DNA from: Thermacetogenium sp. UBA4966
GTDB taxonomy: Bacteria; Bacillota; DSM-12270; Thermacetogeniales; Thermacetogeniaceae
NCBI GenBank assembly: GCA_002397275.1
Contig: DHAA01000009.1
Span: 1 to 25,267 of the forward strand
Direction of reading: 5' to 3'
Length of the DNA: 25,267 nucleotides
In this document: piece after piece, positions 14,141 through 21,823 of the stretch
Layout: each line of letters opens with the position of its first letter
How positions within the stretch are numbered: the first letter of the stretch is position 1
Notes under the pieces: model-generated
The model's input: only the letters and a program-made list of their open reading frames with translations
Told to the model about the DNA's origin: nothing
Databases searched by the model: none
Made by a program: the position numbers and the translations under genes

Positions 14141-15568
14141 TTAACCGGCGGAGGCCGTCTTAGCTGCGGTTACCTCCAAATCGTATTCCTCCGGCCTCCA
14201 CTTGCTGAGATCCAGCTCTTTTTGCATCTCATGCCAAAATTCCTGCCAATCGTCAGGTATTGTTTCAATTTGAGAACTGATAATATCCAGCCACTTCTTC
14301 TCCTTGGGCAGCACCTGAACTTCGCCCGCAGCCATCCCTCTCTTGAGGACGTCTACCGCCAGAGCGGCCGCCTTCTTGGTGGCGATAAAAGCATCCTTTT
14401 CCTTTACCAGTTCCTTGCTGATCTCCAGCACTATGTCCGGCCTCAGCACATAGGCCTGCGGATCCAGCCTGGAGTCGGAGTCAGCCAGCCAGTCCCGCAG
14501 CTTGAGAGCATAACTTCGCCCCTCCGCTGCCGCCTCGTTCATCAGCCGGCAGTCGTAAATAAGCTGCTCCGTGTAGACCACCGGCGCCGGAGCGCTCAGC
14601 AGCTTGATGTTCTGGACAGACTCGTTGCTCCACATGTCGCAGACACAGGCCGCTACATTGCCGATGGAACTCAGGTGGGCGCAGGCCGCGGTCTTGCCCT
14701 CCATGGAGATAGGCACCCCGGCGATGGCCTTCATATAAGGCCCCTCGTAGCCGCAGTCTTTGTCAGGCCCGACGGCCCCCACTTCAAACCCGGCCAGAGT
14801 TCGGGGTACGGTCGCTACTCTGTCCACAGCGGCAAAAACTCTGGGGATCATCGATTGTTCAGCCAGGGCAAGGGCGGTATTGGCAAACCCGCATGCCGTG
14901 TCTCCGCCTGCTATAGAACCGGTTTGTTCGGCGATCTCAACTATTTTTGACCAGATAAAGCGCATATCCCTGACCCCCAGAACACCCAGGGCAAAAATAG
15001 CCTTCCTGATATCGCAGGTGACCAGCGCCTCGTCATGAACCTCTTTGCCGCCTGTGGTCTCGATGGACAGAATATCCGCTCCGTCCTCCGCGCATTTCTC
15101 AAAAGTTGTGAAGATGCTCTCCAGCAGATCTCCCCTTCTCATCAAAGGCGGCCTCATGATCTCCCTGGTGTCGTTAGGCGTGCATCTCAGCAGGCTTTTC
15201 AGCCCGTACTTCTCCTCATACTCATACATCTTTTCCCGCAGGATCTTGTTGATCTCAATCCCCCACTTGGGCTCGATAGTTGTGGGAGGAAGGAGTTCCA
15301 GCTCCACGATGATTCCAGGGGCATGCAGGGCCTTGGCTCTCTTCAGAATCCCCTCGATCATCTCTGCATACTGCTTTCTCACTTCGGGCATAGTGCTTTC
15401 GTCAACAGTTATGGGAGGCAGGGTCATGTTGATCTCAGGATAAACAGCGCCGCCGCCGATCACCATGCCGTTCTTCGCCGTTACGGGATAAGGAGCAATT
15501 CCATATATGAAATCATCAAGGGATTTAACCGCCAGTTCGTTAAAAGTCTTAACAGGCTTATAATCCAT
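14141..15568 (-). CDS. mtaB: Methanol:corrinoid methyltransferase MtaB
   Basis: The 475-residue protein matches MtaB over its full length. MtaB cleaves methanol with a zinc site and passes the methyl group to cob(I)alamin bound to MtaC. The zinc ligands known in the methanogen enzyme are one Glu and two Cys. Here ILSIETTGGKEV supplies Glu170, GGDTACGFANTA supplies Cys226 (the same 56-residue spacing as known), and the third is probably Cys272 in PDKDCGYEGPY. The ribosome site AGGAGG lies 9 bases before the ATG. The gene sits between two corrinoid-protein genes on one strand. In Clostridia such systems feed methanol carbon to tetrahydrofolate and the Wood-Ljungdahl pathway. No MtaA-like partner is in the window. 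Confidence 0.93.
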   Translation of the reverse strand: MDYKPVKTFNELAVKSLDDFIYGIAPYPVTAKNGMVIGGGAVYPEINMTLPPITVDESTMPEVRKQYAEMIEGILKRAKALHAPGIIVELELLPPTTIEPKWGIEINKILREKMYEYEEKYGLKSLLRCTPNDTREIMRPPLMRRGDLLESIFTTFEKCAEDGADILSIETTGGKEVHDEALVTCDIRKAIFALGVLGVRDMRFIWSKIVEIAEQTGSIAGGDTACGFANTALALAEQSMIPRVFAAVDRVATVPRTLAGFEVGAVGPDKDCGYEGPYMKAIAGVPISMEGKTAACAHLSSIGNVAACVCDMWSNESVQNIKLLSAPAPVVYTEQLIYDCRLMNEAAAEGRSYALKLRDWLADSDSRLDPQAYVLRPDIVLEISKELVKEKDAFIATKKAAALAVDVLKRGMAAGEVQVLPKEKKWLDIISSQIETIPDDWQEFWHEMQKELDLSKWRPEEYDLEVTAAKTASAG

Positions 15569-15629
15569 TATCAGTCGCCTCCTATCGATTATTTAATAAA
15601 CGCATATTCACCACTGCATCCCCGGCTTA

Positions 15630-16289
15630 TTACGCGGACAGAGCATCCCGGGCATTGCCATCGACCAGGCCCTTACAGAGATCGATGGCCGAGGCGGCGT
15701 CCGCGGCGTATCCATCCGCGCCGATCTGATCCGCAAAATCCTGGGTGATAGGCGCCCCGCCGATGATCACCTTGACATTGTCTCTTACGCCGGCTTCAAC
15801 CAGAGCGTCAATGGTCGATTTCATTTCCATCATAGTGGTGGTCAAAAGAGCCGACATGGCCACGATGTCCGGCTGGTACTGCTTAACCGCCTCCACAAAT
15901 TTATCCGGCTCGATGTCTACCCCCAGATTATAAACCGTATAACCATTGCTCTCCATCATCATACCCACCAGGTTTTTGCCGATGTCATGGAGGTCGCCTT
16001 TGACGGTTGCCAGGACGACCTTCCCCGAGGAAGGCATATCAAAATTCTTCCGGCTCTCCTTGATCACCTCCACACCGGTATTCATCGCCCCCGCGGACAT
16101 GAGAACCTCCGGCACAAACATCTCGTTGTTCTTGAACAACACTCCGACCCGCTCCATGCCGGCGATCAGGCCGTTGCTGATCACCTCCTGCGGGTCCGCG
16201 CCGCTGCCCAGCAAACTCTTCGTAATCTCCACTACCTGTTCTCCATCACCGTCGAACACCGCTTGCGACAGTTCTTCAAAGTTGGCCAT
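15630..16289 (-). CDS. mtaC: Methanol-specific corrinoid protein, MtaC type
   Basis: The 219-residue protein has the helical cap (ELSQAVFDGDGEQVVEITKS, ending LFKNNEMFVPEVLMSAGAMN) and the B12 domain with GDLHDIGKN, where His101 is the lower cobalt ligand; LLTTTMMEMKSTIDAL and VKVIIGGAPITQDFADQIGA follow. It lies directly upstream of mtaB (61 bases) and is its likely partner. The ATG at 16289 is chosen because GGGAGG sits 9 bases upstream; an ATG six codons earlier overlaps that site. On the minus strand TTGAAG-N16-TATATA just upstream is a possible promoter. It closely resembles the other two corrinoid proteins, consistent with local duplication. Confidence 0.92.
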   Translation of the reverse strand: MANFEELSQAVFDGDGEQVVEITKSLLGSGADPQEVISNGLIAGMERVGVLFKNNEMFVPEVLMSAGAMNTGVEVIKESRKNFDMPSSGKVVLATVKGDLHDIGKNLVGMMMESNGYTVYNLGVDIEPDKFVEAVKQYQPDIVAMSALLTTTMMEMKSTIDALVEAGVRDNVKVIIGGAPITQDFADQIGADGYAADAASAIDLCKGLVDGNARDALSA

Positions 16290-16355
16290 TGGACATATCC
16301 TCCCCATCTAATAATTTTTATATAATCCGCCGCGACGGGCCTTCAAGCAACCGGC

Positions 16356-16439
16356 GCGGCTTACCTCCAAACCCAACCGGATTAATTCGTTTTTCTTTAA
16401 CAACAGAATTGTGTTAAACTTAACAATGTAGTAAGCCGC
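16356..16439. repeat. 9-bp inverted repeat in the divergent mtaC/corrinoid promoter region
   Basis: GCGGCTTAC (16356-16364) and GTAAGCCGC (16431-16439) are perfect inverted copies separated by 66 bases in the gap between the divergent genes. They flank the palindrome at 16412-16425 and may be regulator half-sites. Confidence 0.4.
16412..16425. promoter_or_regulatory. Palindrome in the divergent methanol-gene promoter region
   Basis: TGTTAA-AC-TTAACA is a perfect 6-2-6 palindrome between the divergent corrinoid-protein genes. It could be an operator for the nearby AraC-type regulator or for another factor. Confidence 0.4.
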
Positions 16440-16506
16440 CATTTCGTCTATATTAATTTTAGGTTGTAACAATACTTAGATCATGCAAAAAAGGCCCTAT
16501 TTTGTG

Positions 16507-16536
16507 TTCAATTTATAGCAACTTACTGTGTATAAT
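16507..16536 (+). promoter_or_regulatory. Candidate promoter of the third corrinoid-protein gene
   Basis: A perfect TATAAT (16531-16536) is preceded at 18 bases by TTCAAT, a weak -35 box, as expected for an activator-dependent promoter. It lies inside the longest possible frame of the gene, which argues for a start further downstream. Confidence 0.45.
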
Positions 16537-16579
16537 TTATGGCGCCAGCCATCACATCAAGGATGAAGGCAAATATAAG

Positions 16580-17245
16580 TTGAAAGCCGGTGATGCTTTG
16601 AGCAGCCGTAGTCAAGTATTTCATGCCATTATTTCCGCCATCTTAGACGGTGATGCCGACGGCGTAATAAAATCAATTAACTCGGGGCTGCAAACAGGTA
16701 TGAGCGCCGAAGAGATTTTAGATGTGGCCATGCTGCCGGCAAGCATGCAGATTCTGGATAAATACCAGGGGGAGAACTTCTTCATCCCCGATGTGATCAA
16801 CGCCTCCCATGCCATTGAGGCCGGTTTGCTTAAACTAAAACCTTACACTCGAAAAATATGCCGCAAGAAAGAAAAAATGGTTATCGGCACTGTGGAAGGG
16901 GATATCCATGACATAGGGAAAAATATCGTAGCCCTTTATTTGGGTTACTCAGGATTTGAGATGATCGACGAGGGGGTCAACGTCGCCCCCCTAGAGTTCG
17001 TCAGAGCGGTAGAGGAGCACCGCCCTAAGATCCTTGGGTTATCGGCATTATTGACCACAACGATGGGTGAAATGGGGAGAGTGATCGACGCCTTGCAGAA
17101 ACACAACCTGCGCCTTTCCGTTAAGGTGCTGATCGGAGGGGGCCCTGTGACCAGAGAATTCGCCCAGCAGATCGGGGCCGACGCTTATGCCGGTTCAGCC
17201 CGTGAGGCCATCAAGATCGCCCGGGCTCTCGCCGCGGAAGAATAA
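16580..17245 (+). CDS. Third methyltransferase corrinoid protein
   Basis: About 221 residues in the same cap-plus-B12-domain layout: AIISAILDGDADGVIKSINS, then ENFFIPDVINASHAIEAG, and the ligand motif EGDIHDIGKN with His110, followed by LSALLTTTMGEMGRVIDAL and VKVLIGGGPVTREFAQQIGA. It is encoded opposite to mtaC-mtaB and has no methyltransferase gene beside it. It may serve MtaB, or an enzyme for another methyl donor encoded elsewhere. The start is uncertain: the frame is open from a TTG at 16502, but that overlaps a TATAAT box and adds 26 residues that the family lacks. The TTG at 16580, 10 bases after AAGG, fits better. It ends 11 bases from the convergent regulator gene. Confidence 0.85.
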   Translation: MKAGDALSSRSQVFHAIISAILDGDADGVIKSINSGLQTGMSAEEILDVAMLPASMQILDKYQGENFFIPDVINASHAIEAGLLKLKPYTRKICRKKEKMVIGTVEGDIHDIGKNIVALYLGYSGFEMIDEGVNVAPLEFVRAVEEHRPKILGLSALLTTTMGEMGRVIDALQKHNLRLSVKVLIGGGPVTREFAQQIGADAYAGSAREAIKIARALAAEE

Positions 17246-17256
17246 GAGGGGTCCGG

Positions 17257-18549
17257 TTATAGCGACAAGATATTATTTTTCTTATAATCACCCGGGTTCA
17301 ACCCGGTTTTTCTCTTGAATATTTTACAGAAATAGCTGCGATCCTTGAACCCCGTCTGTTTAGCAATCGACTCCGTGATCTGATCAGTTTCTTTGAGCAG
17401 CCGCTTGGCCTGCTCAATCCTGATATCATGAATATATTCTGTGAGGGAACAGCCCATCTTCTTTTTAAAAAGCTGCCCCAGATACGCAGGATTCATATGG
17501 CATGCCGCGGCGATCACTTTCACGGAGAGGCCTGGCGAACTGTAATTTTTCTTGATATACTCGGTGACCTTGCCGATGATCCCCTTTTCCCCGTCTGTAT
17601 TTTTTTCCGCGATTAAATCGATAAAAGCGTTTCCTACCGACAAAAGCCATAGTATGGCTTTCTCCACGGTATCCGCGTCGTCTATTTCTTTGAGCTTCAG
17701 ATCGCTCAAGTAGATTACTTCCCCGAACTTTACCCCGCATTCTGTGGACATACGGGTGAGTAAACTCAGGAACTCTAAGCTGCGCCCCTTGATTACTTCC
17801 AATTGCCCCTTGCTCTGGATAAAAATCTGCAGAACCAACTGTTCCAGCAGCTTTTTTGCCTGTTCAATATTCGCTTTTCTCGTCTCCGCGAAGATCCGGC
17901 TCCCCAGATCGCTCATGTCCCGCTCAGCGGCGTCTGCAGTGAATTCACTATCGAGGTCTTTCTGTTTCTTATTCTCCGCCCATATCCAAAAACCGGCCTT
18001 CCGCAATTTCAAATGAAAATCAAAGATCTCTGTCCCGCTCAAAGCGATATAACCGGTAACGATCAAAGCCAAATCGGCCGCGGCCTGGATGTTCATCGCT
18101 GAAACCAATTTGACACTGTTTAATGATTGCAGCAGAAGGTCGGGGTCCTGCCCATTCTCCTCCGCCAGCTTCTTGATCCATTTGGCATCCAATTCAGTAG
18201 GGCCCCACATTCTCACCTGACCGCAGATAAAATTACCGATGTGCTTGCCCCCGATAAAAAAGGGGCAAACCCAGGAGATAAGACCCGCATAGCACTTGAA
18301 AATATAGGGTTCCTTCCATTTAAGGGCCTGCTCTCCGCCTTGAGCATAACATTTATTGCAGCGTGCCGGTCCGCCAGGGCCGGCTTTAAGCAAACGGCAG
18401 AACTCGCCATCCCCTTGCTCGGAAGAAAGGATGCAATTTCCTTCTAAATCTGTTATCGCCGAGAATATCCCGGTGGCATTGGTAAAAGAATTGAGCACTC
18501 TTTGGTAGAGTTTCTTTTCCATACCCGCATCCAGATTCTGTTTCAGCAT
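17257..18549 (-). CDS. AraC family regulator with PocR sensory domain
   Basis: The 430-residue protein has an N-terminal PocR domain (about 10-180), recognised by ARCNKCYAQGGEQALKW, EPYIFKCYAGLISWVCPFFI and IGNFICGQVRMWG; cysteines 51, 64, 67, 86 and 95 could bind a cofactor or metal. A helical middle (about 220-320) leads to two AraC helix-turn-helix units at about 330-425 (SVKVIAAACHMNPAYLGQLF and DQITESIAKQTGFKDRSYFC). PocR-type regulators are often found beside corrinoid methyltransferase and propanediol genes and usually activate them. The ATG at 18549 follows GGAGG by 9 bases; an upstream GTG abuts that site. Its place beside the mta genes makes it their likely activator in response to methanol or a corrinoid state. 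Confidence 0.92.
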   Translation of the reverse strand: MLKQNLDAGMEKKLYQRVLNSFTNATGIFSAITDLEGNCILSSEQGDGEFCRLLKAGPGGPARCNKCYAQGGEQALKWKEPYIFKCYAGLISWVCPFFIGGKHIGNFICGQVRMWGPTELDAKWIKKLAEENGQDPDLLLQSLNSVKLVSAMNIQAAADLALIVTGYIALSGTEIFDFHLKLRKAGFWIWAENKKQKDLDSEFTADAAERDMSDLGSRIFAETRKANIEQAKKLLEQLVLQIFIQSKGQLEVIKGRSLEFLSLLTRMSTECGVKFGEVIYLSDLKLKEIDDADTVEKAILWLLSVGNAFIDLIAEKNTDGEKGIIGKVTEYIKKNYSSPGLSVKVIAAACHMNPAYLGQLFKKKMGCSLTEYIHDIRIEQAKRLLKETDQITESIAKQTGFKDRSYFCKIFKRKTGLNPGDYKKNNILSL

Positions 18550-18639
18550 GGCAACCACCCTCCTTAACCCAGCAAAAACACCCTATTCTCCGGCTGACAA
18601 AGACCGGTTAAACTCCCCGGCCTCTTTCCAAACGCCGGC

Positions 18640-18668
18640 ATAATAACCCTTATTTAAGTTTAGAACAA
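18640..18668 (-). promoter_or_regulatory. Sigma-A promoter of the PocR/AraC regulator
   Basis: On the minus strand TTGTTC (18668-18663), 17 bases and TATTAT (18645-18640) lie about 90 bases before the start codon. The leader contains a bulged hairpin (AAAGA...CCGG / CCGG...TCTTT, about 18602-18627) of unknown role. Confidence 0.55.
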
Positions 18669-18748
18669 AAGTTATTAACAGATAAGTGTACATATTATTT
18701 ATTTGTATACTTAATTAAGATTTCGGCGTGGACATTTTATATTCCTGC

Positions 18749-20935
18749 TTATAAGTTTTTCACATAGATAGCCCGGGTTGAATTCAAGACGGCGAGCAGG
18801 GCCACCCCCACGTCCGCGAACACCGCGGCCCACATTGTGGCTATTCCCACGGCCCCTAAAACCATCACCACACCCTTGACACCCAGGGCGAAAACGATAT
18901 TCTGCCATACGATCCTTTTTGTTCTTCTGGCGACATTGATAGCTTTCACCAATTGAGTGGGTTCATCGGTCATCAGAACCACATCCGCGGCTTCAATGGC
19001 GGCATCTGATCCCAGGGCGCCCATAGCGACGCCTATATCCGCCCTTGCCAGCACCGGGGCGTCGTTTACTCCGTCCCCTACAAAGACCAGCTTGCCCTGG
19101 GGGGCTGTTTCTCTTTCCAGCCGTTCCACCTGCTCCACCTTATGATCGGGAAGAAGCTCCGCGTACACCTCGTCAAAGCCCAGTTCTTCCGCCGTCTTTT
19201 CGCTCACCGCGCTGCGGTCCCCGGTAAGCATGACCGTCTTTCTGACGCCTAGTTCTTTCAGAGAATTAATCGCCTCTTGGGCGTCATCCTTAAGTTCATC
19301 GGCAATAACGATATAGCCTGCATAAGCGCCGCTGATAGCCACGTAGACGATAGTTCCCGGGGTATCTGTTTCCTGATAAGAGACGCCTTCTTCTATCATC
19401 AGCTTGCTGTTTCCCGCAAGGATTCCCCTTCCATCGACCGCGGCCTTAATCCCCTGCCCAAAGACCTCCTCATAGCCGTCTACCGCTTCCTTATCCACTG
19501 TTTTTCCATAGGCGTTCAAAATGGATACGGCGATGGGGTGGCTGGAAAATGCCTCCGCCTGAGCGGCTGCCTCCAGGAGCTCTTCCCTGGTGAACCCGCT
19601 TTCCGGCACGACTTCCGTGACCTTAAACACTCCCTTGGTCAGGGTCCCGGTCTTATCGAAAACAACGGTATCCACATTATTCAAAGCCTCCAGGTAGTTG
19701 CCGCCCTTAACAAGAATCCCTTTTTTGGATGCTCCGCCGATACCGCCGAAGAAGCCCAGGGGTATGGACACCACCAGGGCGCAAGGGCAGGAAATAACCA
19801 GGAATACCAGCGCCCGGTAGATCCACTGGGAAAAGGCCGCGCCCTGAACGACAAGCGGCGGCAGCAAAGCTATGGCCAGAGCGCTGCCTACCACCACCGG
19901 CGTATAGTATCTGGCGAACTTGGTGATGAAATGCTCTGTGGGCGCCTTTTTGCCGGCGGCGTTCTGCACCAGATCAAGGATCTTGGAAAGGGTGGATTCC
20001 CCGAATTCCTTGCTTACCCGCGCCTTCAGCAGTCCGTTCTGATTGATGAAACCACCCAGGATATGACTGCCTTCCTCCACATCCCGGGGAAGCGATTCCC
20101 CTGTTAAAGCAGAGGTATCCACCGCGGATCTCCCTTCGACGACTATTCCATCCAACGGGACTCTTTCACCGGGCTGGACAACGATCAGATCATCTATCCT
20201 GACCCCCTCGGGAGCTACTCTCCTGATCTCATCCCCCACCTGCAAGTTTGCATAATCAGGCCTAATATCCATCAGCTCGGAGATCGACTTGCGGGAGCGG
20301 TTCACCGCCAACCCCTCCAAAAAATCCCCGATCTTATAAAAGAGCATCACCGCTACCCCTTCAGGGAACTGCCGGATGGCAAAAGCGCCGATAGTGGCCA
20401 CGCTCATCAGGAAGTTTTCATCAAAAATCTGGCCCCTGGAGATGTTCCTGACGGCTTTCCACACCACTTCCCCGCCCACTAAAATATAACTCGCCAAAAA
20501 GAAAACAAATTCAGTCCAGAAGGTAAAGTCAAAAATAAGGGCACCGGCAAACAATACCGCCCCTGCCCCGATCCTGAGCAGCTCTTTTTTGTCGACCGTA
20601 TCTTCCTTGATATCCGCGGTATTTCCCGCCTCATGCTCCTCTATGGCCTGCACATCAGGCTCGATTTTTTTGATAATTTCTATGGATTGGCGTGCTATTT
20701 CGTCTAAATTTCCTTCCTTGTCGAGATAGACGCTCAGCCTCTTGGCCATAAAATCCAGAGAGGCATAGTGAACCCCCGCCAGTTCGTTAACCTCCCGCTC
20801 TATCTTGGCGGCGCAGTTGGCACAGTCAAGCCCCCTCAGGAGCAAAGATATCTTAGCCTCCGCTAACACACCGCCGGCCGGCGTTTGGAGATCAGCAGTA
20901 CAACTCCCACAGCTGCAATCTGGGTTAGCGTTCAT
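18749..20935 (-). CDS. Heavy-metal P1B-type ATPase (Zn/Cd/Pb type)
   Basis: The 728-residue pump has an N-terminal HMA domain with GLDCANC (Cys38, Cys41), preceded by a small cysteine cluster DCSCGSC (7, 9, 12). Transmembrane CPC is at 383-385 (ISCPCALVVSIP), phosphorylation motif DKTGT at 427-431, then SSHPIA, MLTGDRS and VFVGDGVNDAP. The last helix reads MWAAVFADVGVALLAVLNS, whose Asp is typical of the Zn2+/Cd2+/Pb2+ subgroup (ZntA/CadA). The ATG at 20935 is preferred because AAGGTG lies 6 bases upstream; the frame extends 25 codons to a GTG with no good ribosome site. It follows the ArsR-type sensor gene and is likely expressed from its promoter, giving metal-induced export. Confidence 0.93.
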   Translation of the reverse strand: MNANPDCSCGSCTADLQTPAGGVLAEAKISLLLRGLDCANCAAKIEREVNELAGVHYASLDFMAKRLSVYLDKEGNLDEIARQSIEIIKKIEPDVQAIEEHEAGNTADIKEDTVDKKELLRIGAGAVLFAGALIFDFTFWTEFVFFLASYILVGGEVVWKAVRNISRGQIFDENFLMSVATIGAFAIRQFPEGVAVMLFYKIGDFLEGLAVNRSRKSISELMDIRPDYANLQVGDEIRRVAPEGVRIDDLIVVQPGERVPLDGIVVEGRSAVDTSALTGESLPRDVEEGSHILGGFINQNGLLKARVSKEFGESTLSKILDLVQNAAGKKAPTEHFITKFARYYTPVVVGSALAIALLPPLVVQGAAFSQWIYRALVFLVISCPCALVVSIPLGFFGGIGGASKKGILVKGGNYLEALNNVDTVVFDKTGTLTKGVFKVTEVVPESGFTREELLEAAAQAEAFSSHPIAVSILNAYGKTVDKEAVDGYEEVFGQGIKAAVDGRGILAGNSKLMIEEGVSYQETDTPGTIVYVAISGAYAGYIVIADELKDDAQEAINSLKELGVRKTVMLTGDRSAVSEKTAEELGFDEVYAELLPDHKVEQVERLERETAPQGKLVFVGDGVNDAPVLARADIGVAMGALGSDAAIEAADVVLMTDEPTQLVKAINVARRTKRIVWQNIVFALGVKGVVMVLGAVGIATMWAAVFADVGVALLAVLNSTRAIYVKNL

Positions 20936-21104
20936 GCAACCCACCTTCTTTCCCATTTTTGTAACGTATCTACTCAGGCAGTCCGCTTCCTCGCTTGCGC
21001 ATTGCGTCACAAAGAGCCGTCCCGGCTTGCTTTCACGCCGGTTCTAAGTCTGCTGAGGAGAACGCTTCCACGCAATTGACTTTTGGCTATGGGGAAACCG
21101 GTCT

Positions 21105-21470
21105 CTAGTGCCTGATATGAGCCAAACCCTGGTCAAAAATTCGTTTGACATGCTCATCGTCCAGAGAATAATAAACCATCTTTCCCTGTTTCCTGTATTT
21201 GATCAGCCTCGCCTGCTTGAGCACCCGCAGCTGGTGAGAGACAGCGGATTGCGTCAACCCTAAAAGCGCCGTCAGATCGCAAACGCACATCTCAGCCGTA
21301 AATAAAGCAAAAAGAATCTTCACCCTGGTGGTATCGCCGAACACCTTAAACAGCTCCGCCAGGTCAAAGAGACATTCATCCTCAGGCATCTTCTCTTTCA
21401 CCTGTTCCACCGTGTCCTCATGGACAACGGTAGCGCTGCAGCGTTCAATGATATCGCGCTCATCTCCCAT
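21105..21470 (-). CDS. ArsR/SmtB family metal sensor, CadC-like
   Basis: The 121-residue repressor has the winged helix of the family (LAELFKVFGDTTRVKILFAL, then LTQSAVSHQLRVLKQARLIK). Two metal sites are visible. The alpha-3N type has MCVCDL with Cys62 and Cys64 plus Cys11 in the N-terminal arm, as in CadC. The alpha-5 type has Asp105-x-His107 and His118-x-x-His121, matching the SmtB/CzrA spacing (11 and 3) with His in place of the usual Glu or His. It should bind Zn, Cd or Pb and derepress the ATPase gene downstream. The ATG at 21470 is chosen because GGGGGTG is 5 bases upstream. An operator and promoter lie directly upstream. Confidence 0.93.
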   Translation of the reverse strand: MGDERDIIERCSATVVHEDTVEQVKEKMPEDECLFDLAELFKVFGDTTRVKILFALFTAEMCVCDLTALLGLTQSAVSHQLRVLKQARLIKYRKQGKMVYYSLDDEHVKRIFDQGLAHIRH

Positions 21471-21500
21471 TAAATCACCCCCCTTTAAATAAAGCATGAT

Positions 21501-21514
21501 CATATGCTCATATG
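21501..21514. promoter_or_regulatory. Operator candidate of the metal sensor
   Basis: CATATG-CT-CATATG is a perfect 6-2-6 palindrome, 10 bases downstream of the -10 box and so at or just after the transcription start. AT-rich sites of this kind and position are typical of ArsR/SmtB proteins. Confidence 0.6.
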
Positions 21515-21523
21515 TTTACATTT

Positions 21524-21552
21524 AGTATATGCCTCATTATGGAATTAGTCAA
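21524..21552 (-). promoter_or_regulatory. Sigma-A promoter of the metal-sensor/ATPase operon
   Basis: On the minus strand TTGACT (21552-21547), exactly 17 bases and TATACT (21529-21524). Confidence 0.75.
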
Positions 21553-21823
21553 CTAAAAAATGAACGTAAAAAAACCGGGGTCAGGAAAAACCCCTGTTAA
21601 AGATGCCATATCTCTCATGTACCCGCCTCCGCCCCGGTTCAATTACATATTCGTGGTAAAAATAAAAGGCCGCTATCCACCTATAACAAGGGGGTGCGGC
21701 CACATTTTAGTTGTTTGGTGTAAACGTCAGGATACACGCACGCCCCATATACATCAAGCAATTCGTTAATTGAGGACGTCCGGCGCGCACAAGCGACAAC
21801 GTGCAACTGCTTGTATCTTCAAT
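21553..21823. other. Intergenic stretch without a supported gene
   Basis: Nothing coding is convincing here; the only longer open frame has no ribosome site and low-complexity composition. Two inverted repeats are visible: AACCGGGG (21573-21580) with CCCCGGTT (21632-21639), and GGCCGC (21669-21674) with GCGGCC (21695-21700). Neither has a T-run. Confidence 0.5.

Noticed and set aside
16502..16579. N-terminal extension of the third corrinoid protein from a TTG at 16502
   Set aside because: It overlaps a TATAAT box, has no ribosome site and adds residues that the family does not have.
21560..21769. Plus-strand open frame of 69 codons
   Set aside because: The ATG lies in an A-run without a ribosome site, composition is basic and proline-rich without a fold pattern, and it spans inverted repeats.
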